From an uncultured Bacilli bacterium (lineage in GTDB: Bacteria > Bacillota_I > Bacilli_A > RF39 > UBA660): 64,000 nucleotides of DNA. The notes beneath the pieces were generated by a model. The model did no database searches. It was not told the origin of the DNA and saw only the letters and a program-made list of their open reading frames with translations. This document shows positions 1 to 9,754 of the stretch, one piece after another. Location: the NCBI GenBank assembly GCA_934162425.1, contig CAKPIS010000001.1, positions 124,001-188,000 of the forward strand. The letters are read 5' to 3'. Each line of letters begins with the position of its first letter. Position 1 is the stretch's first letter. Both the position numbers and the translations under genes were made by a program.

Positions 1-939
1 ATCTTTATCAAATGGTATATCACGAACGTTTGGAATATCTTTTGGCAATTTTTTACCATCTTTTCCAAAATTAAGACTATAAGTTCCTATATTACTACCA
101 GCATTTTTAGCTTTCATAATAATTCCAAGAAATATCATTGCAAATATAGTGAACAAAAAAATAAATTCAACTATATTCATAGTGTTAAAATCGCTATTAT
201 AATTGCCACTATTTTCTGTGTATTTAATAGCTCCTTCCTCAGCCATTTTATGATAATAATCAAAGTTATTATCTAAAGTGTTATAAGTATTAAACGTACC
301 CTTATCAAATTTAACTAGTATAGTCATATATTCATTACTAGAAAGTGTTCCTTCAGAATTCATTTCTATATAGCCATCGTATACATAAGCTGTTGCTCCG
401 TATTTTCCATATCCCCAAACAGGTAATTCATTACTAAAATATTTATTAGAATATATTTTAATATGTACGTTTTCTGGTTTTGATGATAAATTATAAGGCA
501 CTAAAGTCCAATATATCATATCTGCATCAGTTAAAGTTGCAACAAATCCCTCTATATCATAATTTAATGTATACTTATGATTACCATATTTTGATATACC
601 AAAACATAACTCTAGTCCTTCTGATACATAATTTATACCATTTTTATATGCTTTATCTTTAAATGAGCCTTCTGTATTCCAATTATCTTGAAATTTATAT
701 TGCACTTTATTTTCACTAACCTTAAAATTAGTTATTTTAGCATTACCAATATTAAAATAAGGCTTATACCCTTCAGTTCCACTATCTAATGATGCAGACC
801 ATTTTTCTGTTACATGAGCTGTTCCGTTATCATCAATATTAATATCCATATCTATTTTATTTATAGTATTTGCTTTTACTATAACAGGGAATATAAATAT
901 TATTAAAAAAAGTGAAATTGTTTTAAATATCTTTTTCAT
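1..939 (-). CDS. DUF2207-type membrane protein (3' end outside window)
   Basis: The reading frame is open from an ATG at 939 to the window edge (313 codons, no stop), so the C-terminus is missing. AAGGAGAG lies 8 bases before the ATG. A signal peptide (about residues 1-23) is followed by a beta-rich extracytoplasmic region beginning with NKIDMDINIDDNGTAHVTEK, typical of DUF2207 N-terminal domains, then a membrane segment around residues 250-276. It sits directly downstream of lemA, a common LemA/DUF2207 pairing in Firmicutes. The molecular function of the family is not established. Family assignment is from sequence pattern and context. Confidence 0.8.
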   Translation of the reverse strand, partial: MKKIFKTISLFLIIFIFPVIVKANTINKIDMDINIDDNGTAHVTEKWSASLDSGTEGYKPYFNIGNAKITNFKVSENKVQYKFQDNWNTEGSFKDKAYKNGINYVSEGLELCFGISKYGNHKYTLNYDIEGFVATLTDADMIYWTLVPYNLSSKPENVHIKIYSNKYFSNELPVWGYGKYGATAYVYDGYIEMNSEGTLSSNEYMTILVKFDKGTFNTYNTLDNNFDYYHKMAEEGAIKYTENSGNYNSDFNTMNIVEFIFLFTIFAMIFLGIIMKAKNAGSNIGTYSLNFGKDGKKLPKDIPNVRDIPFDKD

Positions 940-980
940 TAACTTACTCTCCTTATATAAAAAGTCTACTTTATAGTAGA

Positions 981-1532
981 CTAAAATTTAACTTGTACGT
1001 TTTTTCTTTCTTCTTCAGTTGCTTCAAAGAATGTCATAGGTTTAAATCCAAATATATTAGCTACTATATTTGATGGAAACATCTCAATTTTATTTTGATA
1101 AGTCATAACTGTATCATTATAAAATTGTCTTGCAAAACGTATCTTCTCTTCAATTTCCTTTAAGCTTGCCTGTAAATCCATGAAATTTTGATTAGCTTTT
1201 AAATCTGGATAACTTTCAGCTAAAGCGAATATTTTACTAATTGCATTTGACATTTCACTTGAAGCCTTCATCTCTTCTTCATTTGTTTTAGCATTATTAA
1301 TTTTATTTCTAGCTTCTATAACTGCATTTAAAGTCTCTTTTTCATGTTTAGCATAACCTTTTACGCATTCAACTAAATTAGGTACTAAATCATTTCTATT
1401 TTTTAATACAACGTCTATTTGAGACCATGCATCTTTCACCTTGTTTCTTAAATTAACAAGTGAGTTATATGAACTCATAAAATATAATGCTATTAAAACA
1501 ACAACGACCAAAATAATTATTAATACTGACAT
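981..1532 (-). CDS. lemA: LemA family protein
   Basis: 183 residues with one N-terminal membrane helix (about 2-20) and a long helical body. The LemA signature is clear: YNSLVNLRNKVKDAWSQIDV, then RNDLVPNLVECVKGY, LAESYPDLKANQNF and a C-terminal RFARQFYNDTV. The topology is a very short outside N-terminus with a cytoplasmic helical bundle. GGAGGG precedes the ATG. It is probably co-transcribed with the DUF2207 gene 41 bases downstream. LemA proteins are thought to act in the cell envelope, but no biochemical role can be read from the sequence. Confidence 0.93.
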   Translation of the reverse strand: MSVLIIILVVVVLIALYFMSSYNSLVNLRNKVKDAWSQIDVVLKNRNDLVPNLVECVKGYAKHEKETLNAVIEARNKINNAKTNEEEMKASSEMSNAISKIFALAESYPDLKANQNFMDLQASLKEIEEKIRFARQFYNDTVMTYQNKIEMFPSNIVANIFGFKPMTFFEATEEERKNVQVKF

Positions 1533-1589
1533 ACAATCCCTCCTATATTTATAGTATAAATTATTATTTAATAAAAATAAAGTATTTTA

Positions 1590-2621
1590 TTAATTTTTTT
1601 CTTTATAATGTAAAATCTTATCTTTTATACTTTCTTTATATGTTTTAAAAATAGACATTATTACTATTAAAACTGGAATAGATATAAATATTCCAAACAT
1701 GCCAAAAAGAGAGCCGATACACACTGAAATTATAGTTAATATAGTAGGTATTTTATTTGTTTTATTATATACTTTAGGAGATATTATATAACTATCTATA
1801 TTAGTAAATATAATCATTACTATAATAGTTAAAATAAATAGTTTTTTTGATGTAATAAACGCTGTAATAAGAGCTAAAAAGCCAGTTATTATTCCTCCAA
1901 AGACTGGTATTACAGTAGTAACTGATGCTAAAAAGCCTATAAGTAAAAAGTTAGGATGCCCAATAAGCATAAAAATAATAGTATATTCAAATAACTGTAT
2001 AACCATATTAATGCCTATTCCTTTAATATATAATCTAATTTCACTATCTATTAGTCTTATTAAAGTGCATAATTTACTCCTCTTAAGAAAATTATAAACG
2101 TTTTTTCTAATACGCTTCATATTAAATAAAAAGTAAATAGTGCATAGTATAACAATTATTATATTAGTTACATATTTAATAGAAACATTTAAAATACTTA
2201 AAATGTATTCATCTATTTTAGATAACTTATCTAATAAATAATTACTAAATACATCTTTTATAACATTAGTATTAATACTATATTTATCTAATATCATATT
2301 AAAAAATTTATTTATAACTGATAAAAAGTATAATATTTGATCATATATATTTGGAAGTGTAAAGTAAATAGTTATTATGATTAATAAAAAAGTAGCAATA
2401 ATAGTAAGTATTACTGCTACAGAATTTGGTACTTTAAATTTTTTTATAAATTTTACAAATGGATATAAAGAATATGAAATAATAAAACTAATTAAAAATG
2501 GAAATAAACATTTTAATATTTTTATAAATATTATATTTAATGTGTCTTTAAACAAGAATAATATACAAAAAATAGTACTTAAAATAAGTAAATAATAATA
2601 CTTAAAATTTTTATAGTTTAT
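1590..2621 (-). CDS. AI-2E family (PerM/YtvI-like) transporter, probable AUA start
   Basis: A polytopic membrane protein of the AI-2E transporter superfamily: FPFLISFIISYSLYPFVKF near the N-terminus, and a C-terminal half with VIPVFGGIITGFLA and SPKVYNKTNKIPTI. The substrate is unknown; the family contains possible peptide, ion and signal exporters. From a TTG at 2555 the frame would lose the first membrane helix and has no ribosome site. Upstream the same frame stays open, encoding a hydrophobic stretch (YYYLLILSTIFCILFLF), up to a perfect GGAGG at 2629-2633, 7 bases before an ATA codon at 2621-2619. I therefore propose an AUA start, giving 343 residues. The ribosome site lies inside the end of dtd, so translation is probably coupled. 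Confidence 0.75.
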   Translation of the reverse strand: MNYKNFKYYYLLILSTIFCILFLFKDTLNIIFIKILKCLFPFLISFIISYSLYPFVKFIKKFKVPNSVAVILTIIATFLLIIITIYFTLPNIYDQILYFLSVINKFFNMILDKYSINTNVIKDVFSNYLLDKLSKIDEYILSILNVSIKYVTNIIIVILCTIYFLFNMKRIRKNVYNFLKRSKLCTLIRLIDSEIRLYIKGIGINMVIQLFEYTIIFMLIGHPNFLLIGFLASVTTVIPVFGGIITGFLALITAFITSKKLFILTIIVMIIFTNIDSYIISPKVYNKTNKIPTILTIISVCIGSLFGMFGIFISIPVLIVIMSIFKTYKESIKDKILHYKEKN

Positions 2622-2623
2622 TA

Positions 2624-3067
2624 TTATACCTCCAAACTATCTATTAATATAGTAACCGGTCCATCATTTACTAAAGATACTTTCATATCTTCACCAAAAA
2701 TACCTGTTTCAACCTTTATATCATATTTTCTTAATTCTTCTATAAATTTTTCATATAATGCTTTAGCATCTTTATAATTTAATGCATCTTTAAATGAAGG
2801 TCTATTACCATCTAAAATAGAATATAATGTAAATTGTGATATTAATAGTATTTGCCCATCTATTTTTTTAATATCATAATTCATCTTATTGTTTTCATCT
2901 TCAAATATTCTTAAATTAATTATTTTTTTAGCCATTTTAGGTAAAACGAGCTCATCATCATTACTTGAAAAACCAACTAATACAACATATCCTTTATCTA
3001 TTCTACCAACTGTTTTACCATTAACTTTAACACTAGCATCTAAACTTCTTTGAATAACTACTTTCAT
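2624..3067 (-). CDS. dtd: D-aminoacyl-tRNA deacylase
   Basis: 147 residues, the usual length. It removes D-amino acids (and glycine mischarged on tRNA-Ala) from tRNAs as a homodimer. Both catalytic-site motifs are present: SQFTL near residue 77 and NDGPVT near residue 133. Its ATG overlaps the relA stop codon by one base (TAATG), giving translational coupling. The rel-dtd pair is conserved across Firmicutes. Confidence 0.96.
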   Translation of the reverse strand: MKVVIQRSLDASVKVNGKTVGRIDKGYVVLVGFSSNDDELVLPKMAKKIINLRIFEDENNKMNYDIKKIDGQILLISQFTLYSILDGNRPSFKDALNYKDAKALYEKFIEELRKYDIKVETGIFGEDMKVSLVNDGPVTILIDSLEV

Positions 3068-5223
3068 TATTTATTACCTCTTATAACTGATGTAATACCA
3101 TTTATATTACTAATTATAGTAATGTATTTGGCAAGTTCATCAGTATCTTTAACTAAAATATCAATATCATATGTATAACTATCATTATTAGATATTGTAT
3201 TTACTCTTTTAACGCCTATATTTAAAGATGATGTCTTACTTATTATATCAAGAAGCAAATTATCTTTTTTCTCTGTATAAATAAGCACGTTAGTTGTATA
3301 TTTTCTAGTGCTATTACTGTTCCAAGAAACATTTATTATTCTATCTGTTAAATTACATATATTATGACAATTTTTTCTATGAATAGTAATACCATTACCC
3401 TTAGATATATATCCTACTATAGAATCCCCTTTAATAGGAGTACAACATCCACCATAAGTTACTTTAATATCACTCATTCCATCTATTATAATATCGCCTT
3501 TTTTATTATCATCATTTAAATTACTTTTAATTAATTTATCTATTATAGCATTATCATCACTTTTAACATTAAGTAAAACTTTTATTACGCTTGTAGGATT
3601 TTGCTTTCCTATACCAATTTCATAATATAAACTATCTTCACTATCTAAGTTGTATTCTTCTAATGCTCTATTAATATTTTCTTCAGTCATTACTTCATTT
3701 AGTGATAATTTTTTCTTTCTAATAGTTTTAATAAGTGATTCTTTACCAAGTTCTTTAATTTCTTCTTTATCTATTTTACTAAAAAATGATTTTATTTTAT
3801 TTTTAGCTGATGAAGTAAACGCAATATTTAACCATTCTTTAGATGGACCTTTACCATTTTTATTAGTATTAATTTTTACTATGTCACCATCTTTTAGTTT
3901 ATAATCAAGTGGAACTATACTATTATTAACTATAGCTCCTATCATAGAATGACCAACAGACGTGTGAACTCTATATGCAAAGTCTATTGGAGTAGAACCT
4001 ATAGGAAGCTCAAATACATCTCCTTTTGGAGTATATACATATATATTATTTGAAGAAAAAATCTCATTTCTAACAGTATTTACAAAATCTTCATTTGAAG
4101 CTTGTTGTTCATTTAATTCAATCATACTTCTAAATGATTTTAATTTTTCTTCCATCATATTAGCTTTAACTTCACCGTGTTCTTTATAAGACCAGTGAGA
4201 AGCAAAACCATATTCTGCTACTTTATCCATATCAAACGTTCTAATTTGTATTTCATAAAGTCTTCCACCAATACCAAATACCGTTGTATGAAGAGATTGA
4301 TATCCATTTTCTTTGGGACGCGCTATATAATCTTTAAATCTTCTTGGAACCGGCTTATATTTAGCATGAATAAGACCAAGTGCTAGATAACATTCAGCTT
4401 CTGTATTAACTAAATATCTAAGTGCTAATATATCATATATCTCATTAAATGATTTACCCTTATTTAACTTATTATATATACTATAAACACTTTTTGTTCT
4501 ACCTTTCATTTCATGAGAAATATTATTATCAGACAATATTTTAGATACACTTTGCATCATTTCTTCTACATATTTATCAAGCTCACTTCTCTCTTCACTA
4601 AGCTTTTCTAAAATATCATTATATACATCAGGTTTATAATATTTTAAGCAAAGATCTTCTAATTCACTTTTAATATGATTAATACCTAATCTATGTGCAA
4701 TTGGTACTAATATTTCAAGAGTTTCTTTAGCTTTTTCTTTTCTTTTACTCTCTGGTATAGCCCATAGTGTTCTCATATTATGAAGTCTATCAGCTATTTT
4801 TAATATAATTATCCTAACATCACCAGATAACCCAACTATAATTTTTTTATAATATGATGCTAATTGATCATTATCCGCAGATAAAGATAGTTTATTAATT
4901 CTAGATATTCCATCAACTAGTAAGCTTATTTCTTTTCCAAAATTCTCTTCTATATCATCTAAAGTTTTATCAGTAAAATTAATAACATCATGTAAAAGTG
5001 CTGTTACAATTGTTTGACTATCAGCAAAAATCTCAGTAAGTATTATAGCAACATTTAAAGGGTGACATATATAATCTTCACCCGTTAATCTTTTTTGTCC
5101 CATATGAGCTTCTTTAGCATAAAGGTAAGCTTTTTTTATTAAATCAATTTCAGCATCAGATTTAATATATGAACTAACTTTATTAATTAAATCATCAATA
5201 GTATAAGAATTATACTTTTCCAT
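3067..5223 (-). CDS. rel: Long RSH (p)ppGpp synthetase with altered hydrolase motif
   Basis: 718 residues with the full RSH order: HD hydrolase domain (about 25-170), synthetase domain (about 235-345), TGS (about 393-455), a CC/zinc-finger-like region with GGCCTP (about 593) and a C-terminal ACT domain. The synthetase carries RFKD (295-298) and ARPKENGYQSLHTT, so ppGpp synthesis from ATP and GDP/GTP is expected. In the hydrolase domain H54, H78-D79 and the DRLHN motif (145-149) are present. The Glu-Asp pair that normally follows HDVV (E81/D82 of the Streptococcus Rel enzyme) is Asn82-Phe83 here. Hydrolysis may therefore be lost or weakened. An SD (AAGGGTGAT) precedes the ATG. Confidence 0.95.
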   Translation of the reverse strand: MEKYNSYTIDDLINKVSSYIKSDAEIDLIKKAYLYAKEAHMGQKRLTGEDYICHPLNVAIILTEIFADSQTIVTALLHDVINFTDKTLDDIEENFGKEISLLVDGISRINKLSLSADNDQLASYYKKIIVGLSGDVRIIILKIADRLHNMRTLWAIPESKRKEKAKETLEILVPIAHRLGINHIKSELEDLCLKYYKPDVYNDILEKLSEERSELDKYVEEMMQSVSKILSDNNISHEMKGRTKSVYSIYNKLNKGKSFNEIYDILALRYLVNTEAECYLALGLIHAKYKPVPRRFKDYIARPKENGYQSLHTTVFGIGGRLYEIQIRTFDMDKVAEYGFASHWSYKEHGEVKANMMEEKLKSFRSMIELNEQQASNEDFVNTVRNEIFSSNNIYVYTPKGDVFELPIGSTPIDFAYRVHTSVGHSMIGAIVNNSIVPLDYKLKDGDIVKINTNKNGKGPSKEWLNIAFTSSAKNKIKSFFSKIDKEEIKELGKESLIKTIRKKKLSLNEVMTEENINRALEEYNLDSEDSLYYEIGIGKQNPTSVIKVLLNVKSDDNAIIDKLIKSNLNDDNKKGDIIIDGMSDIKVTYGGCCTPIKGDSIVGYISKGNGITIHRKNCHNICNLTDRIINVSWNSNSTRKYTTNVLIYTEKKDNLLLDIISKTSSLNIGVKRVNTISNNDSYTYDIDILVKDTDELAKYITIISNINGITSVIRGNK

Positions 5224-5241
5224 TAACTATCACCCTTATAA

Positions 5242-7419
5242 TTATTTTTTATTATTCTTTTTTAAATTTCTATTTTCTATTAAGTACCATACTTGACCTG
5301 CAAGAAGCATAGATGAATAACAACCTGCAAAAAGTCCAAATATAAGTGCTAAATTAAATGCAAGAATGCCTTTAGAACCTAAAACAATTAAACAAATTAC
5401 TGGTATAAGTGTAGTAATTGTTGTGTTTAGTGATCTATAAAATGTCTCTGATACACTTAAATTTACTATTTCTTTTAACTTATCACTAGTTAATTTACCA
5501 TGCTTATTATTCTTTAAGTTTTCTCTTATTCTATCAAATACAACTATAGTATTATTAATAGAGTAACCAACAATAGTTAATATTGCTGCAATAAATATTA
5601 CATTAACTTCTATTTTAAATACTGAAAATAATATCATTACAAATAACACATCATGAGCAAGCGCTAAAATAGATGACAATGCAAAACTAAACTTAAATCT
5701 AATTGAAATATATATTATGATAGCAATAATAGCTATAATTACTGAGTATATAGCATTCTTAACTAATTCTTGTTTTACTACGTTAGTAATAACATTTATT
5801 TCACTAGTAGCATTATATTTATCTTTAAAATACTTATTTACTTTATTAATATCTTTTTCCTTTAATTCATTATCTAATTTAACATATACTTCATCATTTT
5901 CTTGCTTTTCAGCTGAAATAACTTTATAACCTAAAGACTTCATATCTTTTTTAATTTCTTCTATCTTCATATTATCAGCTTTTAAAGTAACATCAGAACC
6001 AGCTCTAAAATCAATACCTAAATTAAATCCACGAGTGCATAAGAAAATAGTTCCTATTACTAGATAAATGATTGTTACTGTAAAACATTTTTTAAGTATT
6101 TTAATAGCATCTATATTAAGTTTTTTCGTAGTTTTTTCGGAATCTTTATTATAACCTACAAATGCTTTAGTCTTATTTTCAAAATATTTTGTCTTAACAA
6201 AACGATATAATACAAATTTATTAATAAGTACCATGATAAACATAGTTGCAAAAATAGTTATCATAAGCATTGTTGCAAAGCCTTTAACAGAGCTTTCACC
6301 AAACATATATAAAACTATTGCAACGATAAGTGTAGTAACGTTTGCATCAAATATACTACTCCAAGACTGTTTATTACCTAAAACGTAAGCATTAGATAAA
6401 CTAGCATTATTATTTAACTCTTCTTTTATACGTTCAGCTGTTATAACACATGAATCAACAGCCATACCAATACCTAAAACTAAAGCAGCTATTCCTGGTA
6501 ATGTTAAAACTCCACCAATAAGCCAGAAAATACCCATTACTAATAACATGTATAATGTTAAATTAATTCCTGATATAAATCCATAGAATCTATATAATAC
6601 AGTCATAAATAATATAACAAGTACCATACCAATTAAACCAGCTATAAACGTTTTAAACAAAACATTAGATCCATATGACGCATTAACGTTTTGACTAGAT
6701 ATTTCTGTTAATTTTGTAGAAATAGAACCTGCATTAATATTTTCAGCAAGTCTTTTAGCTTCTTCAGTTGTAAAATTACCAGTTATAATTACATCAGAAG
6801 AAAATCCTTGTGATACAGTTGCAGCTGATAAACATACACTATCTTCATTACCACAAGTATCTTTATCCTTAGAATATGAATTAACTCCTGTCTCAAAGTT
6901 ATACCATATAACCATGATGTTTTCACCATCTGACTTACTACTAACATTAGTTGTAACATCTAAGAATTTTTCTTTATCACTTATTTGAAGAGATATTGCA
7001 GGATTACCACTTTCATCATAAGATGATTTAGCAGACTTAATAACGCTAGAGTCCATAAGCAACTTATCATTAGTATCTCTAAATGAAATATTAGCAACAT
7101 TAGATAAAGCCTTTCTTGCCCCTTCTAAATCTGTTATACCAGCTAATTTTACTCTTATTCTGTCACTACCTTCCATTGTTATTTCAGGCTCTGTAACACC
7201 TAAAGAGTCAACATTTTTCTTAATTACGGTGTACGTACTATCTAAGTCCCCATCTTTTAACTTTTTACCATCACTTCTTTTAACTTGGTATAAAACTTCA
7301 AATCCACCTCTTAAATCAAGACCAAATTTCATGTCTTTAAATAAAGGGATATAAACCAAGCTAAATAAAATGATTACCATTAAAAATATAATTATTCTTT
7401 TTGTAAAAATCTTTTTCAT
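5242..7419 (-). CDS. secDF: SecDF protein export subunit (fused SecD-SecF)
   Basis: 725 residues from the ATG at 7419, chosen over an upstream TTG-led extension because GGAG lies 8 bases before it and the protein then starts MKKIFTKR followed by the first membrane helix. The SecD half has FGLDLRGGFEVLYQV, an extracytoplasmic P1 region and DSCVITAERIKEEL. The SecF half, from about residue 430, has GIDFRAGSDVTL and NTIVVFDRIRENL. About 12 membrane segments are expected. SecDF uses the proton-motive force to assist late steps of SecYEG translocation. The fused form is typical of Bacillus and relatives. Confidence 0.96.
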   Translation of the reverse strand: MKKIFTKRIIIFLMVIILFSLVYIPLFKDMKFGLDLRGGFEVLYQVKRSDGKKLKDGDLDSTYTVIKKNVDSLGVTEPEITMEGSDRIRVKLAGITDLEGARKALSNVANISFRDTNDKLLMDSSVIKSAKSSYDESGNPAISLQISDKEKFLDVTTNVSSKSDGENIMVIWYNFETGVNSYSKDKDTCGNEDSVCLSAATVSQGFSSDVIITGNFTTEEAKRLAENINAGSISTKLTEISSQNVNASYGSNVLFKTFIAGLIGMVLVILFMTVLYRFYGFISGINLTLYMLLVMGIFWLIGGVLTLPGIAALVLGIGMAVDSCVITAERIKEELNNNASLSNAYVLGNKQSWSSIFDANVTTLIVAIVLYMFGESSVKGFATMLMITIFATMFIMVLINKFVLYRFVKTKYFENKTKAFVGYNKDSEKTTKKLNIDAIKILKKCFTVTIIYLVIGTIFLCTRGFNLGIDFRAGSDVTLKADNMKIEEIKKDMKSLGYKVISAEKQENDEVYVKLDNELKEKDINKVNKYFKDKYNATSEINVITNVVKQELVKNAIYSVIIAIIAIIIYISIRFKFSFALSSILALAHDVLFVMILFSVFKIEVNVIFIAAILTIVGYSINNTIVVFDRIRENLKNNKHGKLTSDKLKEIVNLSVSETFYRSLNTTITTLIPVICLIVLGSKGILAFNLALIFGLFAGCYSSMLLAGQVWYLIENRNLKKNNKK

Positions 7420-7533
7420 AACTTTACTCCATCCTTCTTTATAATTTATATAATTGTAAATACCATTACAACAATATTTATTATATAACATATAGGTATT
7501 AAAATCAAAGAAAAAAGAAAAAATATATTAAAA

Positions 7534-7562
7534 TTCATTTAAGTTTAATAAATTAATATAAT
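7534..7562 (+). promoter_or_regulatory. Putative promoter of the SpoVB-like gene, nearly leaderless
   Basis: A TATAAT lies at 7557-7562 with a weak -35 (TTCATT, 7534-7539) 17 bases upstream. The expected transcription start is at the ATG (7568), and no Shine-Dalgarno sequence precedes that ATG, so the mRNA may be leaderless. Confidence 0.5.
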
Positions 7563-7567
7563 TAAGT

Positions 7568-8875
7568 ATGAACAAATTAAAAAATAACTTACTTATTAAA
7601 AACATATTTATATTATTAGTATCCGGTGTATTAACAAAAATTTTTGGTATGATAAGTAAAATTCTTTATACTAGAATAGCTGGTATAAAAATAATTTCTT
7701 TATATACTTTAATTGTACCTACTCTAATGTTAATAATTAGTATAACACAGTTTAGTTTTCCAATATCAATTAGCAAACTTAGTGCTGAGGGAAAATATAA
7801 AGATAAAAAATTACTTAGTAACGCTTATTTTATAGGCATAATTATAAATATAATATCTTTTATAACTATTATATTACTATCTAAAACAGTTGCTAATCTT
7901 CTTCATAATAAAAGTCTATATATACCTATTTTATCTATTTCATTTATTATTTTCTTTACAACTACATCTAGTATTCAAAGGGGTTTTTTACATGGAAAAG
8001 AAGATATGCTACCAACAGCAGCCTCTAATGTTATAGAAGAAATAGTTAAGATATTACTAATAATTATAGTATTTCCAATAGTAGTTTTAAAAGGAAGCAT
8101 AATATCAGTTACATTTTTAATACTATTTAATATAATAATTGAATTAGTTAGTATAAGTATTATGTCTAATGTAATAGAAAGAAAATATTTAAAACACGAT
8201 AGATCTAAATATAGTATAGATAAAACTATTATAAAAGATATACTTAAGATATCAGTACCTACCACAATGACTAGATTAATATCTGGTATAGGCTTTTTCT
8301 TAGAACCAATAATACTTACAAATATACTATTAAAAACAGATTATAATTTAAATTATATTACTTTAGAATATGGAATAATTAATTCATATGTTATTCCGCT
8401 ATTATCACTTCCAACTTTTTTCTCTAGTATTATAGCTTCTGCCCTACTACCTAATTTAACTAAAATATATAAAGATAAAAAAATAAATAATTTTAATAAT
8501 AAGTTATTTAAATTAATGAGTCTTTCACTAGTTATTGGACTTATTTGTTTAATGTTTATTTTAGCTTTTCCAAAACAAATTTTAAATATTATATATAGCG
8601 TAAATTTAGGAATTAATTATATATATTTAATAGGACCATTTTTCTTAATTATATATATGCAACCTGCTTTAGCTGCTGCTATGCAAGCTATGGATAAAAC
8701 AGATAAATTATTTAAAATATCAGTTATTTCAATAATAACAAAATATATAGTATTAACAATAACAGGACTATTAGGTTTTGGAATAAATTGCCTTATATTT
8801 TCTATGATAACAGGAATTATAATAACAACATTACTAGTTCTTATAACTGTATTAAAAGAAATAAATAAAAAGTGA
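7568..8875 (+). CDS. SpoVB/MurJ-like polysaccharide flippase (MOP superfamily)
   Basis: 435 residues, almost wholly hydrophobic, with about 12 membrane helices. The N-terminus (VSGVLTKIFGMISKILYTRI) and the FSFPISISKLSAEG motif are typical of the SpoVB/YtgP/MurJ group of oligosaccharide-lipid flippases. SpoVB acts in spore cortex synthesis; related proteins flip lipid II or other lipid-linked sugars. It is divergent from the secDF operon. The stop is TGA inside a bidirectional terminator. SpoVB, YtgP or another polymer flippase cannot be told apart from sequence alone. Confidence 0.85.
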   Translation: MNKLKNNLLIKNIFILLVSGVLTKIFGMISKILYTRIAGIKIISLYTLIVPTLMLIISITQFSFPISISKLSAEGKYKDKKLLSNAYFIGIIINIISFITIILLSKTVANLLHNKSLYIPILSISFIIFFTTTSSIQRGFLHGKEDMLPTAASNVIEEIVKILLIIIVFPIVVLKGSIISVTFLILFNIIIELVSISIMSNVIERKYLKHDRSKYSIDKTIIKDILKISVPTTMTRLISGIGFFLEPIILTNILLKTDYNLNYITLEYGIINSYVIPLLSLPTFFSSIIASALLPNLTKIYKDKKINNFNNKLFKLMSLSLVIGLICLMFILAFPKQILNIIYSVNLGINYIYLIGPFFLIIYMQPALAAAMQAMDKTDKLFKISVISIITKYIVLTITGLLGFGINCLIFSMITGIIITTLLVLITVLKEINKK

Positions 8876-8916
8876 CTGTATTTTACTATTTAATTAGTGT
8901 TTAACAGTTACTTTTT
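8867..8916. terminator. Bidirectional terminator between flippase and sigma factor
   Basis: AAAAAGTGACTGT pairs with ACAGTTACTTTTT across a 24-base loop. Both strands end in a T-run, so it serves the convergent genes on either side and overlaps both stop codons. Confidence 0.7.
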
Positions 8917-9687
8917 CTTTGTCAATATCATTTGATTTGTTTTTAAATCATCTTCGTATTTTGTTATGACTTTATTTAACTCACGTGATTTACTTTTTAC
9001 TAGCCTTGAACGTTTTTTTATTTTGTGTTCTTCGATACCATTTGCTTTTAATTTTAGTTCTATTTTCTTTGTTATTTTTTCTATTAATCTTGAAACTTGG
9101 GCTTGAGAAATAGATATTATATCGGCTATTTCCCCTTGAGTATGAATTTTGTTATCATCAAAACCAAAACGAAGAGTAATAATTCTTCTTTCTATATATG
9201 GTAATTCTTTCACAATTTCTTGTATAATTTGATAAATTTCTTCTTTTTCATATTCCTCAGTAAAATTTACTTTATCGCAAATAGTATCTTTTAATTTTAA
9301 TTTTTCTCCATCTTTATTATATGAAATAATTTTATCTAAACTATCAACGTTATTATGTTTTTTAATTTTTCTTAAAAACATTAATATTTGATTATCTATA
9401 CATCTAACAGCATATGTTGAAAATTCTATATTTTTTGATTTATCAAATGTTTTTATTGCATTTACAAGTCCAACATTGCCAATTGCAACAAGCTCTTTTT
9501 TATCATACTCAACTAGTTTGAATCTTCTAGTTACTTCACTCAAAACTAATCTAACGTTATGTTTTGATAATATTTCAAGAGCTTGTTTATCACCATCATT
9601 TATCTTATCTAATAGCTCATAAGTTTGCTTTTTAGATAAAGGCCTAGGTAAATTATTAGCATCTATAAATAACTCATCTATATCCAT
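8908..9687 (-). CDS. Sporulation-type sigma factor (SigE/SigK-like)
   Basis: 259 residues. The N-terminal motif LPRPLSKKQTYELLDKINDGD, region 2 (KNIEFSTYAVRCIDNQILMFLR) and region 4 (LPYIERRIITLRFGF and an HTH with ADIISISQAQVSRL) match the SigE/SigK branch of sigma-70 proteins. I chose the ATG at 9687 because GGAGGAG lies 9 bases upstream; the earlier ATG at 9705 overlaps that ribosome site. There is almost no pro-sequence (a few residues before the acidic start), unlike the processed SigE and SigK precursors. A basic tail of about 45 residues follows region 4. It implies developmental gene control, but no other sporulation regulator is visible here. Confidence 0.82.
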   Translation of the reverse strand: MDIDELFIDANNLPRPLSKKQTYELLDKINDGDKQALEILSKHNVRLVLSEVTRRFKLVEYDKKELVAIGNVGLVNAIKTFDKSKNIEFSTYAVRCIDNQILMFLRKIKKHNNVDSLDKIISYNKDGEKLKLKDTICDKVNFTEEYEKEEIYQIIQEIVKELPYIERRIITLRFGFDDNKIHTQGEIADIISISQAQVSRLIEKITKKIELKLKANGIEEHKIKKRSRLVKSKSRELNKVITKYEDDLKTNQMILTKKK

Positions 9688-9754
9688 AATTATTTTCTCC
9701 TCCATAGGTATAATATTTTAACAATTTTATTCTTTTTAGTAAATAGAATTAAGC

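Noticed and set aside
5242..7491. Longer SecDF start at 7491
   Set aside because: The extra 24 residues have no ribosome site, and the ATG at 7419 with GGAG gives the normal N-terminus.
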